From: Lentzea waywayandensis
Lineage (GTDB): Bacteria; Actinomycetota; Actinomycetes; Mycobacteriales; Pseudonocardiaceae
Reading direction: 5' to 3'
DNA: 39,098 nt
Assembly (NCBI RefSeq): GCF_900115955.1
Contig: NZ_FOYL01000028.1
Span: forward strand, 1 to 39,098
Shown here: one piece after another, positions 7,200 through 15,091 of the stretch
Numbering within the stretch: the stretch's first letter is position 1
How the letters are laid out: each line of letters opens with the position of its first letter
The notes under the pieces: generated by a model
Told to the model about the DNA's origin: nothing
The model's input: only the letters and a program-made list of their open reading frames with translations
Database searches by the model: none
Program-made: the position numbers and the translations under genes

Positions 7200-8966
7200 T
7201 CAGCCCTCGACGACCTCGGCGGCGGCCATCCACTGAGCCTCCACGTCGGACTCCTCCGCCAGCACGGCGCGGAGTTCGGCGTCGAGCTTCAGCAACCTGC
7301 CGGAGTCGGTCGCGGCCTCGGCGAGCGCGGCGTGCAGCTCGGCTTCCTTCTTGTGCAGCACCTCGAGACGTCGCTCCAGCCGTGCCAGCTCCTTGCGGGC
7401 GGCACGCTGGTCGGCGGCGTTCGAGGGCGCCTTGTCCGCCACCGGGGCCGAGGACTCCCTGTCGCGCAACGAGTCGCGGCGCTTGAGGTACTCCTCGATG
7501 CCACCGGGCAGTTCGGTCAGGCCGCCGTCGCCGAACAGCGCCACGACCTTGTCGCACACGCGCTCGACCAGGTACCGGTCGTGCGAGATCACGACGAGCG
7601 TGCCGGCCCACGAGTCGAGCAGGTCTTCCAGCTGCTGCAACGTGTCGATGTCCAGATCGTTCGTCGGTTCGTCGAGCAGCAGCACGTTCGGCTCGGCCAT
7701 CAGCAACCGGCACAGCTGAAGCCGCCGCCGCTCGCCACCGGACAGGTCCGACACCGGCGTCCACTGCTTCTGCGACGAGAACCCGAACCGCTCGCCCAGC
7801 TGCGACGCCGACATCTCGTACTTGCCGAGCACGACGCGCCGCGCGACCTCCTCGATCGCCTCCAGCACGCGCATCGACCCGTCGAGGTCGAGCAGCTCCT
7901 GCGAGAGGTGCGCGATCTTGACCGTCTGGCCCTGGATCCGCTTGCCCGTCTCGGTTTCGCGCTCCCCGGCCAGCAGCTTCAGCAACGTCGTCTTGCCCGA
8001 CCCGTTGACGCCGACCAGACCGATCCGCTCGCCGGGGCCGATGCGCCACGTCAGGTCGCGCACCAGGTAACGGTCCGGAATGGACAGTGTCACGTCCTCG
8101 AGCTCGATCACCGTGCGGCCCAGGCGCTTCTTGGCGAACGCGAGCAGCTCGACGTTGTCGCGCAACGGCGGCACGTCCGCGATCAGGGCCTCGGCGGCCT
8201 CGATCCGGTAGCGCGGCTTCGAGGTCCGCGCGGGCGCGCCGCGGCGCAGCCAGGCGAGTTCCTTGCGCGCCAGGTTCTGCCGCTTCTCCTCCAGCACGTC
8301 CGCGAGCCGGGTCCGCTCGGCACGGGCGTAGATCCAGTCGGCGTAACCGCCCTCGTACTGCTCGACCTTGCCCTGCACCACTTCCCACGTGCGGTTGCAG
8401 ACGGTGTCGAGGAACCACCGGTCGTGGGTGACGACGACGAGCGCGCACTTGCGGGCCAGCAGGTGCTCCGCGAGCCACCGCACACCCTCGACGTCGAGGT
8501 GGTTGGTCGGCTCGTCGAGCACGATGAGTTCGAGGTCCTGGATCAGCGCGGCCGCGAGCACGACCCGGCGCCGCTCGCCACCGGACATCGTGGAGACCAC
8601 GGAGTCCAGGCCCAGCGCCATGATCCCGAGTCCGTCCAAAATGGACCGAACGCGGGCGTCGGCCGCCCACTCGTGCTCGGCGTCGAACCCGAGCGGGTCG
8701 ATCACCGCGTTGCGCACCGTCGAACCGTGCGGCAGTTCGGTCCGCTGCGTCACGACGGCCATCCGCAGATCGCGCGACCGCGACACCCGGCCGTCGTCGG
8801 AGGGCTCCACCCCGGCCAGCACCTCGAGCAGCGTCGTCTTGCCACCGCCGTTCAGGCCGACGACACCGATGCGGTCGCCCTCGTTGACGCCGAGCGACAC
8901 GCCGTCAAGCAGCGGCCGGACGCCGAACGACTTCGACACGGACTCCAGGTTGACCAGGTTGGCCAT
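7200..8966 (-). CDS. ABC-F family ATPase (Uup/Ettl-like)
   Basis: A soluble protein of 588 aa with two ABC domains in one chain and no membrane segments, the ABC-F arrangement. Such proteins act at the ribosome E site to relieve stalling or, in some members, give antibiotic resistance. Walker A motifs GLNGGGKTT (about residue 38) and GVNGSGKTT, two SGGERRR signatures and the LDEPTNHLD and LDEPTNDLD Walker B regions are all present. The C-terminal about 75 residues are Ala/Glu/Arg-rich and form a likely coiled coil, as in Uup. ATG 8966 follows GTGAGG on the coding strand; a TTG one codon earlier is less likely. It is downstream of the TROVE-like gene by 42 bp and convergent with the DivIVA-repeat gene, with 13 bp between them. 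Confidence 0.92.
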   Translation of the reverse strand: MANLVNLESVSKSFGVRPLLDGVSLGVNEGDRIGVVGLNGGGKTTLLEVLAGVEPSDDGRVSRSRDLRMAVVTQRTELPHGSTVRNAVIDPLGFDAEHEWAADARVRSILDGLGIMALGLDSVVSTMSGGERRRVVLAAALIQDLELIVLDEPTNHLDVEGVRWLAEHLLARKCALVVVTHDRWFLDTVCNRTWEVVQGKVEQYEGGYADWIYARAERTRLADVLEEKRQNLARKELAWLRRGAPARTSKPRYRIEAAEALIADVPPLRDNVELLAFAKKRLGRTVIELEDVTLSIPDRYLVRDLTWRIGPGERIGLVGVNGSGKTTLLKLLAGERETETGKRIQGQTVKIAHLSQELLDLDGSMRVLEAIEEVARRVVLGKYEMSASQLGERFGFSSQKQWTPVSDLSGGERRRLQLCRLLMAEPNVLLLDEPTNDLDIDTLQQLEDLLDSWAGTLVVISHDRYLVERVCDKVVALFGDGGLTELPGGIEEYLKRRDSLRDRESSAPVADKAPSNAADQRAARKELARLERRLEVLHKKEAELHAALAEAATDSGRLLKLDAELRAVLAEESDVEAQWMAAAEVVEG

Positions 8967-9008
8967 CAAAACCTCACGACTCGTAAGAAACTGCCCCAGG
9001 AAGGCTAC

Positions 9009-9953
9009 CTACCAGGGCCAAAGCTCCTGTTCACCAGCCTCGAACAGGGAAAGTGCCCACAACGCGCCCTCCTTGGTGCCGTCGTGGCGATAGCGGTGCC
9101 GCGACACCGCCGCCCACTGCACCTCCCGGCCGGCGAGGTCCCACACGTGCAGAGGCACGTTCCTCGGCACCGACCAGCTCAACGGCCGATCGAGCTCCTG
9201 GCCCTCGGCGACGACCACCACCCGGTCGTGCCGGCGGAACCGGCCGCGGACGACCTTCCGCAGGTCATCGGCACCACGGACGATCTCGGCCTGGTCGCAC
9301 CGGCTCGCCACCAGTTCGACCGTCTGGTGTGCGACCAGTCCGGTCACCAGCAGCGTGTGGCCGGTCAGCCGCGGCCGCGGGAGCGTCGGCTTCCACCCGG
9401 GGACGGGTGTGGCGTCCACAGCAGAGCTGTCGTACCTGCGGTCCAGAATGCGGCGGAACAGAGCCGACTGCGCCGCGTCGACCGGCTTCGGGTGCACGCG
9501 GTTCAGCACGTCGCCGAGCCGGAGGTCCATCCAGGTCAGATCGGCCTGACGGACCGCCTCCTCGGTGTAGAGGCGGCGCACCGCGTCACCGATACCGCGC
9601 TTCAGCGGCTTCGGCAGCGTTCGTCCGTGGAAGTAGTTCCAGTAGCAGAGCAGCCAGGTGGGATCCAGCGGGTCCACGAGCACGGAGTCGATCACCTGCC
9701 GGGACAGGCCGTGCTGACCGGCCGCCAGCCGTGCGGAGAGGAACTCGGCGGCACCCGCACGCGCCGTGTAGTCGAGACCGGCTTCGTGGCGCGCCCATCG
9801 CAGCAACTGAGCCGTCCACTCCGGGTGCGCGACCGCACTGCGGCGCACCAGGCCGACGTACTGGGCGAGGCGCGCGGCGTGGAGGTTCGGTTCATCGCCG
9901 ACCAGGTCCGACACGACCATCCGGAACAACTCGCGTCGCAGCCGCCCGCCCAC
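9009..9953 (-). CDS. Shortened TROVE/Ro60-like RNA-binding protein
   Basis: A 314-aa protein related to bacterial Ro60 homologues (TROVE plus von Willebrand A domain), which bind Y-like RNAs and misfolded RNAs. The first about 160 residues follow the actinobacterial TROVE pattern (FRMVVSDLVGDE, HPEWTAQLLRWAR, RQVIDSVL, LPKPLKRGIGDAVRRLYT, GDVLNRVHPKP). The end follows the vWA part (HDRVVVVAEGQE, VPLHVWDLAG, SLFEAGEQELWPW). The usual relatives are about 500 aa; here the middle HEAT-like repeats are missing, and the DxSxS metal site of the vWA domain is replaced by LLVTGLVA. The N-terminus is also about 50-70 residues shorter. GTG 9953 has GAGGGAG 5-11 bases upstream. It lies between ispE and the ABC-F gene on the same strand. 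It may be a reduced functional paralogue or a decaying one that keeps its frame. Confidence 0.7.
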   Translation of the reverse strand: MGGRLRRELFRMVVSDLVGDEPNLHAARLAQYVGLVRRSAVAHPEWTAQLLRWARHEAGLDYTARAGAAEFLSARLAAGQHGLSRQVIDSVLVDPLDPTWLLCYWNYFHGRTLPKPLKRGIGDAVRRLYTEEAVRQADLTWMDLRLGDVLNRVHPKPVDAAQSALFRRILDRRYDSSAVDATPVPGWKPTLPRPRLTGHTLLVTGLVAHQTVELVASRCDQAEIVRGADDLRKVVRGRFRRHDRVVVVAEGQELDRPLSWSVPRNVPLHVWDLAGREVQWAAVSRHRYRHDGTKEGALWALSLFEAGEQELWPW

Positions 9954-10008
9954 GTGATCTCCCTCGCCCGCGAAAGAGCCACGCGCGCCCCGAGAATTCG
10001 AGATCGCC

Positions 10009-10034
10009 CCCGTTTGGAACGGGTGCTTCGCACC
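10009..10034 (-). terminator. Two small hairpins after ispE
   Basis: CCCGTT-TGG-AACGGG at 10009-10023 and GGTGC-TTC-GCACC at 10022-10034 lie in the 106-bp gap between ispE and the TROVE-like gene. Neither is followed by a U run, as is usual in actinobacteria. They may end or attenuate the ispE transcript; only one can form fully because they share two bases. Confidence 0.45.
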
Positions 10035-10059
10035 GGGACAGGCGTGGCTCCACGGGATC

Positions 10060-11025
10060 TTAGGCGTGCACCTCGGGAGGAGTGGGCTTCGGTTCCTCGG
10101 TCGCGATCACGCGCGCTCCGGGCACCGGCCCGTGCGCCACGCGAACCGTCCGGCACACACCGGCTCCGGCGAGCTCGGCGGCCACCTTCACCGCCGTGTC
10201 GCCGTCCTCGCACAGGAACGCCGTCGTGGGGCCGGAACCGGACACGATGCCGGCCAACGCGCCCGCGTCGACGCCCGCGCGCAAAGTGCGGCGGAGGTTC
10301 GGGCGCAACGACACCGCCGCGGCCTGGAGGTCGTTGCCCAGCAACAGAGCCAGCTGACGCGGGTCGCCGGAGGACAACCCCTCCAGCACCGCCTCGACCG
10401 CGCCGACGCGGGGCGGATCTCCCTCCGCGCGCAGGCGGTCCAGCTCGTCGAACACTTCCGGAGTGGACAGTCCACGACGGTCGAACGCCAGTACCCAGTG
10501 GAACTGGTGACGGCCCAGCACGGGCACGATCCGCTCGCCGCGGCCGGTGCCCAGAGCGGTCGAGCCGTACAGGGCGAAGGGGACGTCCGCGCCGAGCTTC
10601 CCGGCCAGCTCGGCCAGCTCGTCGCGGCTGATGTCCAGGCGCCACAACGACGACAGGCCGACCAGCGCTGCCGCCGCGTCCGCGCTGCCGCCCGCCATGC
10701 CGCCCGCGACCGGGATGGCCTTGCGGATGACGACGCGGACCTTGGGGTCGTCCGCGTCCTTGCCGACGTGGGTTGCCAGCAGCTGGACCGCGCGCCAGGC
10801 GAGGTTCGAGGCTCCGGTGGGCACCTGGTCGGCGCCCTCGCCGTACACCTCGACTCCTGGCTCGTCGGCGACCGCGACCGTGACCTCGTCGACCAGGGAA
10901 AGCGCCTGGAAGATCGTCACCAGGTCGTGGTAGCCGTCCGGGCGCACGTCACCTACGGCCAGGTGCAGGTTGACCTTGGCCGGGACGCGAACTGTGACCG
11001 GGGGTGGAACGACTGCGAGCACCAT
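10060..11025 (-). CDS. ispE: 4-diphosphocytidyl-2-C-methyl-D-erythritol kinase
   Basis: GHMP-family kinase of the methylerythritol phosphate pathway. It phosphorylates CDP-methylerythritol on the 2-hydroxyl, on the route to isoprenoid precursors. It is 321 aa. PAKVNLHLAVGDVRPDGYHDL at the N-terminus holds the substrate Lys/Asn. PVAGGMAGGSADAAA is the glycine-rich ATP loop, VPFALYGSTALGTGRGE holds the catalytic Asp region upstream (GADVPF), and SGSGPTTAF is the third GHMP motif. In mycobacteria ispE directly follows rsmA/ksgA; here the metNIQ operon is inserted between them. Confidence 0.96.
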   Translation of the reverse strand: MVLAVVPPPVTVRVPAKVNLHLAVGDVRPDGYHDLVTIFQALSLVDEVTVAVADEPGVEVYGEGADQVPTGASNLAWRAVQLLATHVGKDADDPKVRVVIRKAIPVAGGMAGGSADAAAALVGLSSLWRLDISRDELAELAGKLGADVPFALYGSTALGTGRGERIVPVLGRHQFHWVLAFDRRGLSTPEVFDELDRLRAEGDPPRVGAVEAVLEGLSSGDPRQLALLLGNDLQAAAVSLRPNLRRTLRAGVDAGALAGIVSGSGPTTAFLCEDGDTAVKVAAELAGAGVCRTVRVAHGPVPGARVIATEEPKPTPPEVHA

Positions 11026-11079
11026 GTCAGCGTACGGGCGTTCTGGGGTCCCGGACTCCTCCCCCGGTCACTGTCACCG

Positions 11080-11880
11080 TCAGACCGGGATGACCGAACC
11101 GCTGAAGGTCTGCTTGATGTAGTCCTTGACCTGCTGCGATCCGAGCAGCTCCGCCAGGCCCTTGACGCGCTTGTCGTCCTTGAGCTCGGTGCGCGTGACC
11201 AGGCCGTTCGCGTTCGGGTTGCCCTCGGCCTTCTCCAGCGCGAGCGAGTCGGTGGCGGGCTTGAGGCCGGCGTCGATGGCGTAGTTGCCGTTGATCACGG
11301 ACGCGTCGGTGTCCTCCAGCGAACGCGGCAGCTGAGCGGCCTCCAGAGGCACGAACTGGAGGTTCTTGGGGTTCTCCGCGAGGTCGCGCACGGTCGGCTG
11401 GTCCACGGCCTTGAGCTTGATCAGGCCGTTGGCCTCCAGCAGCTTCAGGCCGCGCGCCTCGTTGGTGGCGTCGTTGGCGACGGCGATCTTGGCGCCGGAA
11501 GGCAGCTCGTCGAGCTTCTTGACCTTCTTCGAGTACAGGCCGAGCGGCTCGACGTGGACCGGCTGGACCCACTCGACCTTGGCGCCGCTCTCCTTGGTGA
11601 ACGTCTCCAGGTACGGGACGGTCTGGAAGTAGTTGGCGTCGAGCGACCCGTCGACCAGCGCCGTGTTCGGCTGCACGTAGTCGGTGAACTCGACGACCTC
11701 GATCTTCAGGCCCTTCGACGCGGCGAGGTTGTCGGCCACGTACTTGAGGATCTGGGCGTGCGGGACCGGCGAGACACCGACCTTCAGCGTGTCCGAGGCG
11801 GACGCGCCACCGGACGAGCAAGCGGACAGAGCAGTCAAACCGGTCAAAGCGACTGCGATCAGGGCAGCACGAATACGCAT
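11080..11880 (-). CDS. metQ: Methionine ABC transporter substrate-binding lipoprotein
   Basis: NlpA/MetQ-type lipoprotein of 266 aa that delivers methionine to the MetNI permease. It has a signal peptide with lipobox LSAC (Cys about residue 21). The mature part has VGVSPVPHAQIL, FTDYVQPNTAL, DANYFQTVPYLE and INGNYAIDAGL, all standard MetQ segments. It starts at ATG 11880, 28 bp after metI, and is the last gene of metN-metI-metQ. D-methionine or related sulfur ligands are possible, but the SAM riboswitch upstream supports methionine. Confidence 0.95.
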   Translation of the reverse strand: MRIRAALIAVALTGLTALSACSSGGASASDTLKVGVSPVPHAQILKYVADNLAASKGLKIEVVEFTDYVQPNTALVDGSLDANYFQTVPYLETFTKESGAKVEWVQPVHVEPLGLYSKKVKKLDELPSGAKIAVANDATNEARGLKLLEANGLIKLKAVDQPTVRDLAENPKNLQFVPLEAAQLPRSLEDTDASVINGNYAIDAGLKPATDSLALEKAEGNPNANGLVTRTELKDDKRVKGLAELLGSQQVKDYIKQTFSGSVIPV

Positions 11881-11908
11881 TACGTTCCTTTTGAGAAATT
11901 GCTACGGG

Positions 11909-12592
11909 TCAGACGGAGGCGTGCCGGCGTCGGTCCGACGCACGAGCGGCACGGGTGAAACCGAGTTGGATCACGGTCGTGAGCACGGCGAGCCACGCCA
12001 CGGTGCTCCACAGGATCCGGTCGTTGAAGCGCTGGTAGCCCTCGCGGATCGCCAGGTCACCGAGGCCACCGCCACCGATCACGCCGGCCATCGCCGAGTA
12101 CCCGATCAGGGCGATCACGGTGACGCCGATGGCGTTGATCAGCGCGGGCAGCGACTCGCGGATCAGCACGCTGCGCACGATCCTCAACGTCGAGGCGCCG
12201 GTCGTGATCGCGGCCTCGACCACGGTCACGTGCACCTCGGACAGGATGTTCTGCACAAGCCGCCCCACGAACGGGATGGCGCCCACGGCCAGCGGCACGA
12301 TGACCGCCGTGCTGCCGATGGAGCCGCCGACGATGAGGCGGGTGACCGACGTGAGCGCGACGAGCAGCACGATGAACGGCATCGAGCGGCCCAGGTCGGT
12401 GACGAAGCTCAGGATCCTGTGCACCGCGGTGTTCGGCCGCAACCCACCCTTGGCGGTGAGCTGCAGCCAGACACCTACGGGAACACCGAGAACAGTGGCG
12501 ATGACGGTCGAGACGCCGACCATGTACAGCGTCTCGCCGGTGGCTTCGAGCAGGAACGAAAAGACGTCGGACCAGGGTGTTGCAGACCTCAC
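11909..12592 (-). CDS. metI: Methionine ABC transporter permease
   Basis: Inner-membrane permease of 227 aa with five or so hydrophobic helices and the cytoplasmic EAA-type loop EAAITTGASTLRIVRSVLIRE, where MetN docks. It starts at GTG 12592, which overlaps the metN stop by 4 bases (GTGA), with GGGAG upstream, so it is translationally coupled to metN. The motif MPFIVLLVALTSVTRLIVG and GYSAMAGVIGGGGLGDLAIR near the end are typical of MetI. Confidence 0.95.
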   Translation of the reverse strand: MRSATPWSDVFSFLLEATGETLYMVGVSTVIATVLGVPVGVWLQLTAKGGLRPNTAVHRILSFVTDLGRSMPFIVLLVALTSVTRLIVGGSIGSTAVIVPLAVGAIPFVGRLVQNILSEVHVTVVEAAITTGASTLRIVRSVLIRESLPALINAIGVTVIALIGYSAMAGVIGGGGLGDLAIREGYQRFNDRILWSTVAWLAVLTTVIQLGFTRAARASDRRRHASV

Positions 12593-13587
12593 GCAGCTAC
12601 TCCCTGCGGGCCCTTCAAGGACCTCTGCACCGAGCCGCCGGCCTCGCCGATCCACTCCAGCGCGGAGTCCGAGCGCTCGCCGTTCAGGCCGAGCCGGAAC
12701 CGCGCGACCGGGGTCTCGCCCAGTCGCGTGAGGCCACCACCGACGATGTTCAGCTCGACGCCGAACCGGTGTGCGGCCTCGGGCAGCAACGCGCCGACCG
12801 CGGCGAACCCGACGAGCACGACGTCCGCGACGCGGTCGTAGCTGCTCTCGTTGATCGGGTTCAGGTCGACGGCGGGCAGCAGCGCACTGCTCGTGCGGCT
12901 CGCGACGTCGTTGACCAGGTCGAGGACCTTGCCGTGCTCGACGACGCGGCCCTGCTCCAGCACAGCGACGTCATCGCAGATCTTGCGGACCACGCCCATG
13001 TCGTGCGTGACGACGAGAACGGTCACGCCCAGCTCGGCGCGCGCACGGTCGAGCACGGTCAGCACGGAACCGGTGGTCTCCGGGTCCAGAGCGCTGGTGG
13101 GCTCGTCGGCGAGCAGCACGGACGGGTTGGCGGCGAGGGCGCGTGCCACGGCGATGCGCTGACGCTGCCCGCCGGACAGCTGGTCGGGGTAGGAGGCGGC
13201 CTTGTCGGTCAGGCCGACGAGGTCCAGCAGCTCGCCCACACGGGTGCGGCGCTGCGGTCCGGGGATGCCCGCGGACTCCAGCGGCAGCGCGATGTTGCCG
13301 GCCGCGGTCCGCTGCCGGAGCAGCGAATCCCCTTGCGGCACAACGCCGATCTGGCGGCGGGCGGCACGCAGGGCCGACCCGTCGAGGCTGGTGATGTCGG
13401 TGCCGTCGACGCGGATCGCACCCGAGTCGGGGCGCTCCAGCAGGGCGACGCACCGGGCGAGCGTCGACTTGCCGGCGCCGCTCGGGCCGACCACGCCGAG
13501 CACGGTTCCGGCTTCGACGTCGAGGGTGACGCCGTTGAGGGCACTGACGCCCTGGAAGGACTTGGTGAGGTTTTCGACAGTGATCAC
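12589..13587 (-). CDS. metN: Methionine ABC transporter ATP-binding protein
   Basis: ATPase of the MetNIQ importer (332 aa). The ABC domain has Walker A GPSGAGKST, Q-loop region GVVPQGDSLL, signature LSGGQRQR and Walker B VLLADEPTSALD. The C-terminal about 75 residues match the NIL/ACT-like domain, which in MetN binds methionine and inhibits transport when the cell is replete. Start is GTG 13587 with GGAG five bases ahead. A SAM-I riboswitch lies about 230 nt upstream in the leader, so transcription or translation should fall when SAM is plentiful. Confidence 0.95.
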   Translation of the reverse strand: MITVENLTKSFQGVSALNGVTLDVEAGTVLGVVGPSGAGKSTLARCVALLERPDSGAIRVDGTDITSLDGSALRAARRQIGVVPQGDSLLRQRTAAGNIALPLESAGIPGPQRRTRVGELLDLVGLTDKAASYPDQLSGGQRQRIAVARALAANPSVLLADEPTSALDPETTGSVLTVLDRARAELGVTVLVVTHDMGVVRKICDDVAVLEQGRVVEHGKVLDLVNDVASRTSSALLPAVDLNPINESSYDRVADVVLVGFAAVGALLPEAAHRFGVELNIVGGGLTRLGETPVARFRLGLNGERSDSALEWIGEAGGSVQRSLKGPQGVAA

Positions 13588-13667
13588 GTCTGCTCCACGG
13601 CTGCGCGCGACGGCACACTGTCCGTTTGGGACGGACGTGCGCGGTCAGAATTTCTGCTCAGGTGTGT

Positions 13668-13691
13668 GCGCCACTCGTTGACTGAGTGCGC
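13668..13691 (-). promoter_or_regulatory. Hairpin in the metN leader
   Basis: GCGC, a bulged C, ACTC, a 7-base loop, GAGT, GCGC at 13668-13691. It stands between the SAM aptamer and the metN start and may be part of the riboswitch expression platform (terminator). No U run follows. A self-complementary AAGGCGCCTT also occurs at 13711-13720. The switching partner strand cannot be shown from reading alone. Confidence 0.35.
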
Positions 13692-13813
13692 GTCAAAGGA
13701 CTCTTAGAAGAAGGCGCCTTAGACGAGTTGGCGACGACATGCAGAAGACGAGCGACGGCACTGGTCGATGACTCGACGGCGCGTCAGCATTCGCACGGTA
13801 CCCATGGTGCTCC

Positions 13814-13904
13814 TCCATCGGTCCTGGCGTTAGCACCTGCCCGCATCCAGCGGGTGGTTGCTGCGACGTCGTAGAGCCAGGTCTCTCAGTCGCTCCGGAT
13901 GGCA
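13814..13904 (-). ncRNA. SAM-I (S-box) riboswitch
   Basis: The minus-strand RNA has the S-box order: P1 CCATC/GATGG closing at 13898-13902 and 13815-13819, P2 GCGAC/GTCGC enclosing the kink-turn GAGAGACCTGGCTC, invariant GCAACC, P3 CCCGC/GCGGG, then AGGTGCTAA-CGCCAGGACC. These match the class I SAM aptamer consensus. It stands upstream of metNIQ, a standard target of SAM control. The leader from aptamer to metN is about 227 nt (13588-13814), long enough for a terminator-type platform. SAM-IV was considered, but the GGUGCUAA junction and P3 layout fit class I better. Confidence 0.85.
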
Positions 13905-13994
13905 AGTAGCAGTCAACCGGACGGACGTTCGGTTGCGCAAGCCAGATTCCGATTCGTTCGACAGATCACACTGTTGGCCGAAGGATCCCCGGCC

Positions 13995-14158
13995 AGGGCC
14001 TGCATCGAAGTCTGGTTCGAGGGGAGTCGCGCTTGAGGTGGTTCCTGGTGGTGCGGCCGGACGGCCTGCGTACCGGTGTTGTACGTGGGCCGTCCGGCCG
14101 TGCCGCCAGGGGCCGCCTCGGGCCCGGCTGCCGCGGACAGGACTTCGATGCAGGCCCT
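13995..14158 (+). repeat. 164-bp long-hairpin element between rsmA and the met leader
   Basis: Outer arms 13995-14012 and 14141-14158 are perfect 18-bp complements. Inner arms 14054-14066 and 14088-14100 are perfect 13-bp complements, with CGTAC/GTACG again inside the loop. Of the 29 positions outward from the inner arm, 28 can pair as plus-strand RNA, nine of them as G.U; read as minus-strand RNA those nine would be A.C mismatches. The outer right arm overlaps the rsmA stop codon (14157-14159). It may terminate rsmA transcripts, or be a structured plus-strand RNA or a MITE-like repeat. Confidence 0.85.
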
Positions 14159-14993
14159 AGACCTCGGCGATCCGGATGAAGTCGATCACGCTCAGCTGCT
14201 CGCCCCGCTGCTGGGGATCCACACCCGCTTTGGCGAGCAGTTCGTCAATGTTTCCCGGGTTGCCGGCCCAGCCCTTCAACGCCGCTCGCAGCGTCTTGCG
14301 GCGCTGCGCGAAGGCGGCGTCGACGATCGAGAAGAGCTTCTTGCGATCCACTGTGGACAGCGGCTTTTCGTGGCGCTGGAACCACACCAGGCCCGAGTCG
14401 ACGTTGGGCGCCGGCCAGAAGACGTTCTTGCCGATGGCGCCGGCCTTCTTGGACTCCGCGTACCAGGCGAGCTTCACGCTGGGCACGCCGTAGATCTTGT
14501 TGCCCGGCTTCGCGGCCATCCGGTCGGCCACCTCGGCCTGGACCATGACCAGCCCCTTTTGAAGGCTCGGGAGTTCGGCCAGGAGGTGCAGGACCACCGG
14601 GACCGCGACGTTGTACGGGAGGTTCGCGACGATCGCGGTGGGTTGGACCGGCAGGTCTTCTTGGGTGACTTTCATGGCGTCCTTGAGGACGACGTGCAGC
14701 TTGCCCGCGTTGTCCGGGTCCATCTCGGCGACCGTCTGAGGCAGCCGCTGGGCCAGCGGCGGGTCGATCTCGACCGCGACGACCTGCTTGGCGGCGGGCA
14801 GCAGCGCGAGCGTCAGGGAGCCGAGGCCGGGTCCGACCTCCAGGACCACGTCGTCCTCCGTCAGCCCGGCGGCGGCGACGATCTTGCGGACGGTGTTCGG
14901 GTCGTGCACGAAGTTCTGGCCGAGCTTCTTGGTCGGGCGGATGCCCAGCTCTTCAGCCAGACGACGAACTTCGGCAGGTCCCAGCAGGCTCAC
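14157..14993 (-). CDS. rsmA: 16S rRNA (adenine1518/1519-N6) dimethyltransferase
   Basis: KsgA/RsmA methylates two adjacent adenines in helix 45 of 16S rRNA using SAM, a late step of 30S assembly. The protein is 278 aa. The N-terminal TKKLGQNFVHD, SAM loop LEVGPGLGSLT, acidic VVAVEIDPPLA, catalytic NLPYNVAVP and the C-terminal FAQRRKTLRAAL are all present. GTG 14993 begins MSLLGPAEVRRL-type homology; its ribosome site is weak (an AAGGGA lies about 20 bases upstream). It lies after rpfB, as in M. tuberculosis (Rv1009-Rv1010). Confidence 0.95.
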   Translation of the reverse strand: MSLLGPAEVRRLAEELGIRPTKKLGQNFVHDPNTVRKIVAAAGLTEDDVVLEVGPGLGSLTLALLPAAKQVVAVEIDPPLAQRLPQTVAEMDPDNAGKLHVVLKDAMKVTQEDLPVQPTAIVANLPYNVAVPVVLHLLAELPSLQKGLVMVQAEVADRMAAKPGNKIYGVPSVKLAWYAESKKAGAIGKNVFWPAPNVDSGLVWFQRHEKPLSTVDRKKLFSIVDAAFAQRRKTLRAALKGWAGNPGNIDELLAKAGVDPQQRGEQLSVIDFIRIAEV

Positions 14994-15031
14994 CGGTGCA
15001 TTCTCGCACCAGGTTCCCTTCGGAGACGACG

Positions 15032-15062
15032 AAGGCCGCCCGTGGCGAACCAGGGCGGCCTT
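15032..15062 (-). terminator. Terminator hairpin between rpfB and rsmA
   Basis: A perfect 10-bp stem AAGGCCGCCC/GGGCGGCCTT (15032-15041 and 15053-15062) with an 11-base loop, 30 bp past the rpfB stop. It reads as a strong hairpin on either strand and should at least reduce read-through from rpfB into rsmA. Confidence 0.7.
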
Positions 15063-15091
15063 GTCAGGGGGACGGAGAGGGTTGTGCGTGT

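Noticed and set aside
7332..10631. A 1,099-codon open frame on the plus strand
   Set aside because: It runs antisense through the ABC-F, TROVE-like and ispE genes, has low-complexity Arg/His/Leu composition and no domain. It is a by-product of high third-position GC.
13693..13905. A 70-codon minus-strand ORF upstream of metN
   Set aside because: It lies over the SAM aptamer and leader and has no ribosome site or homology.
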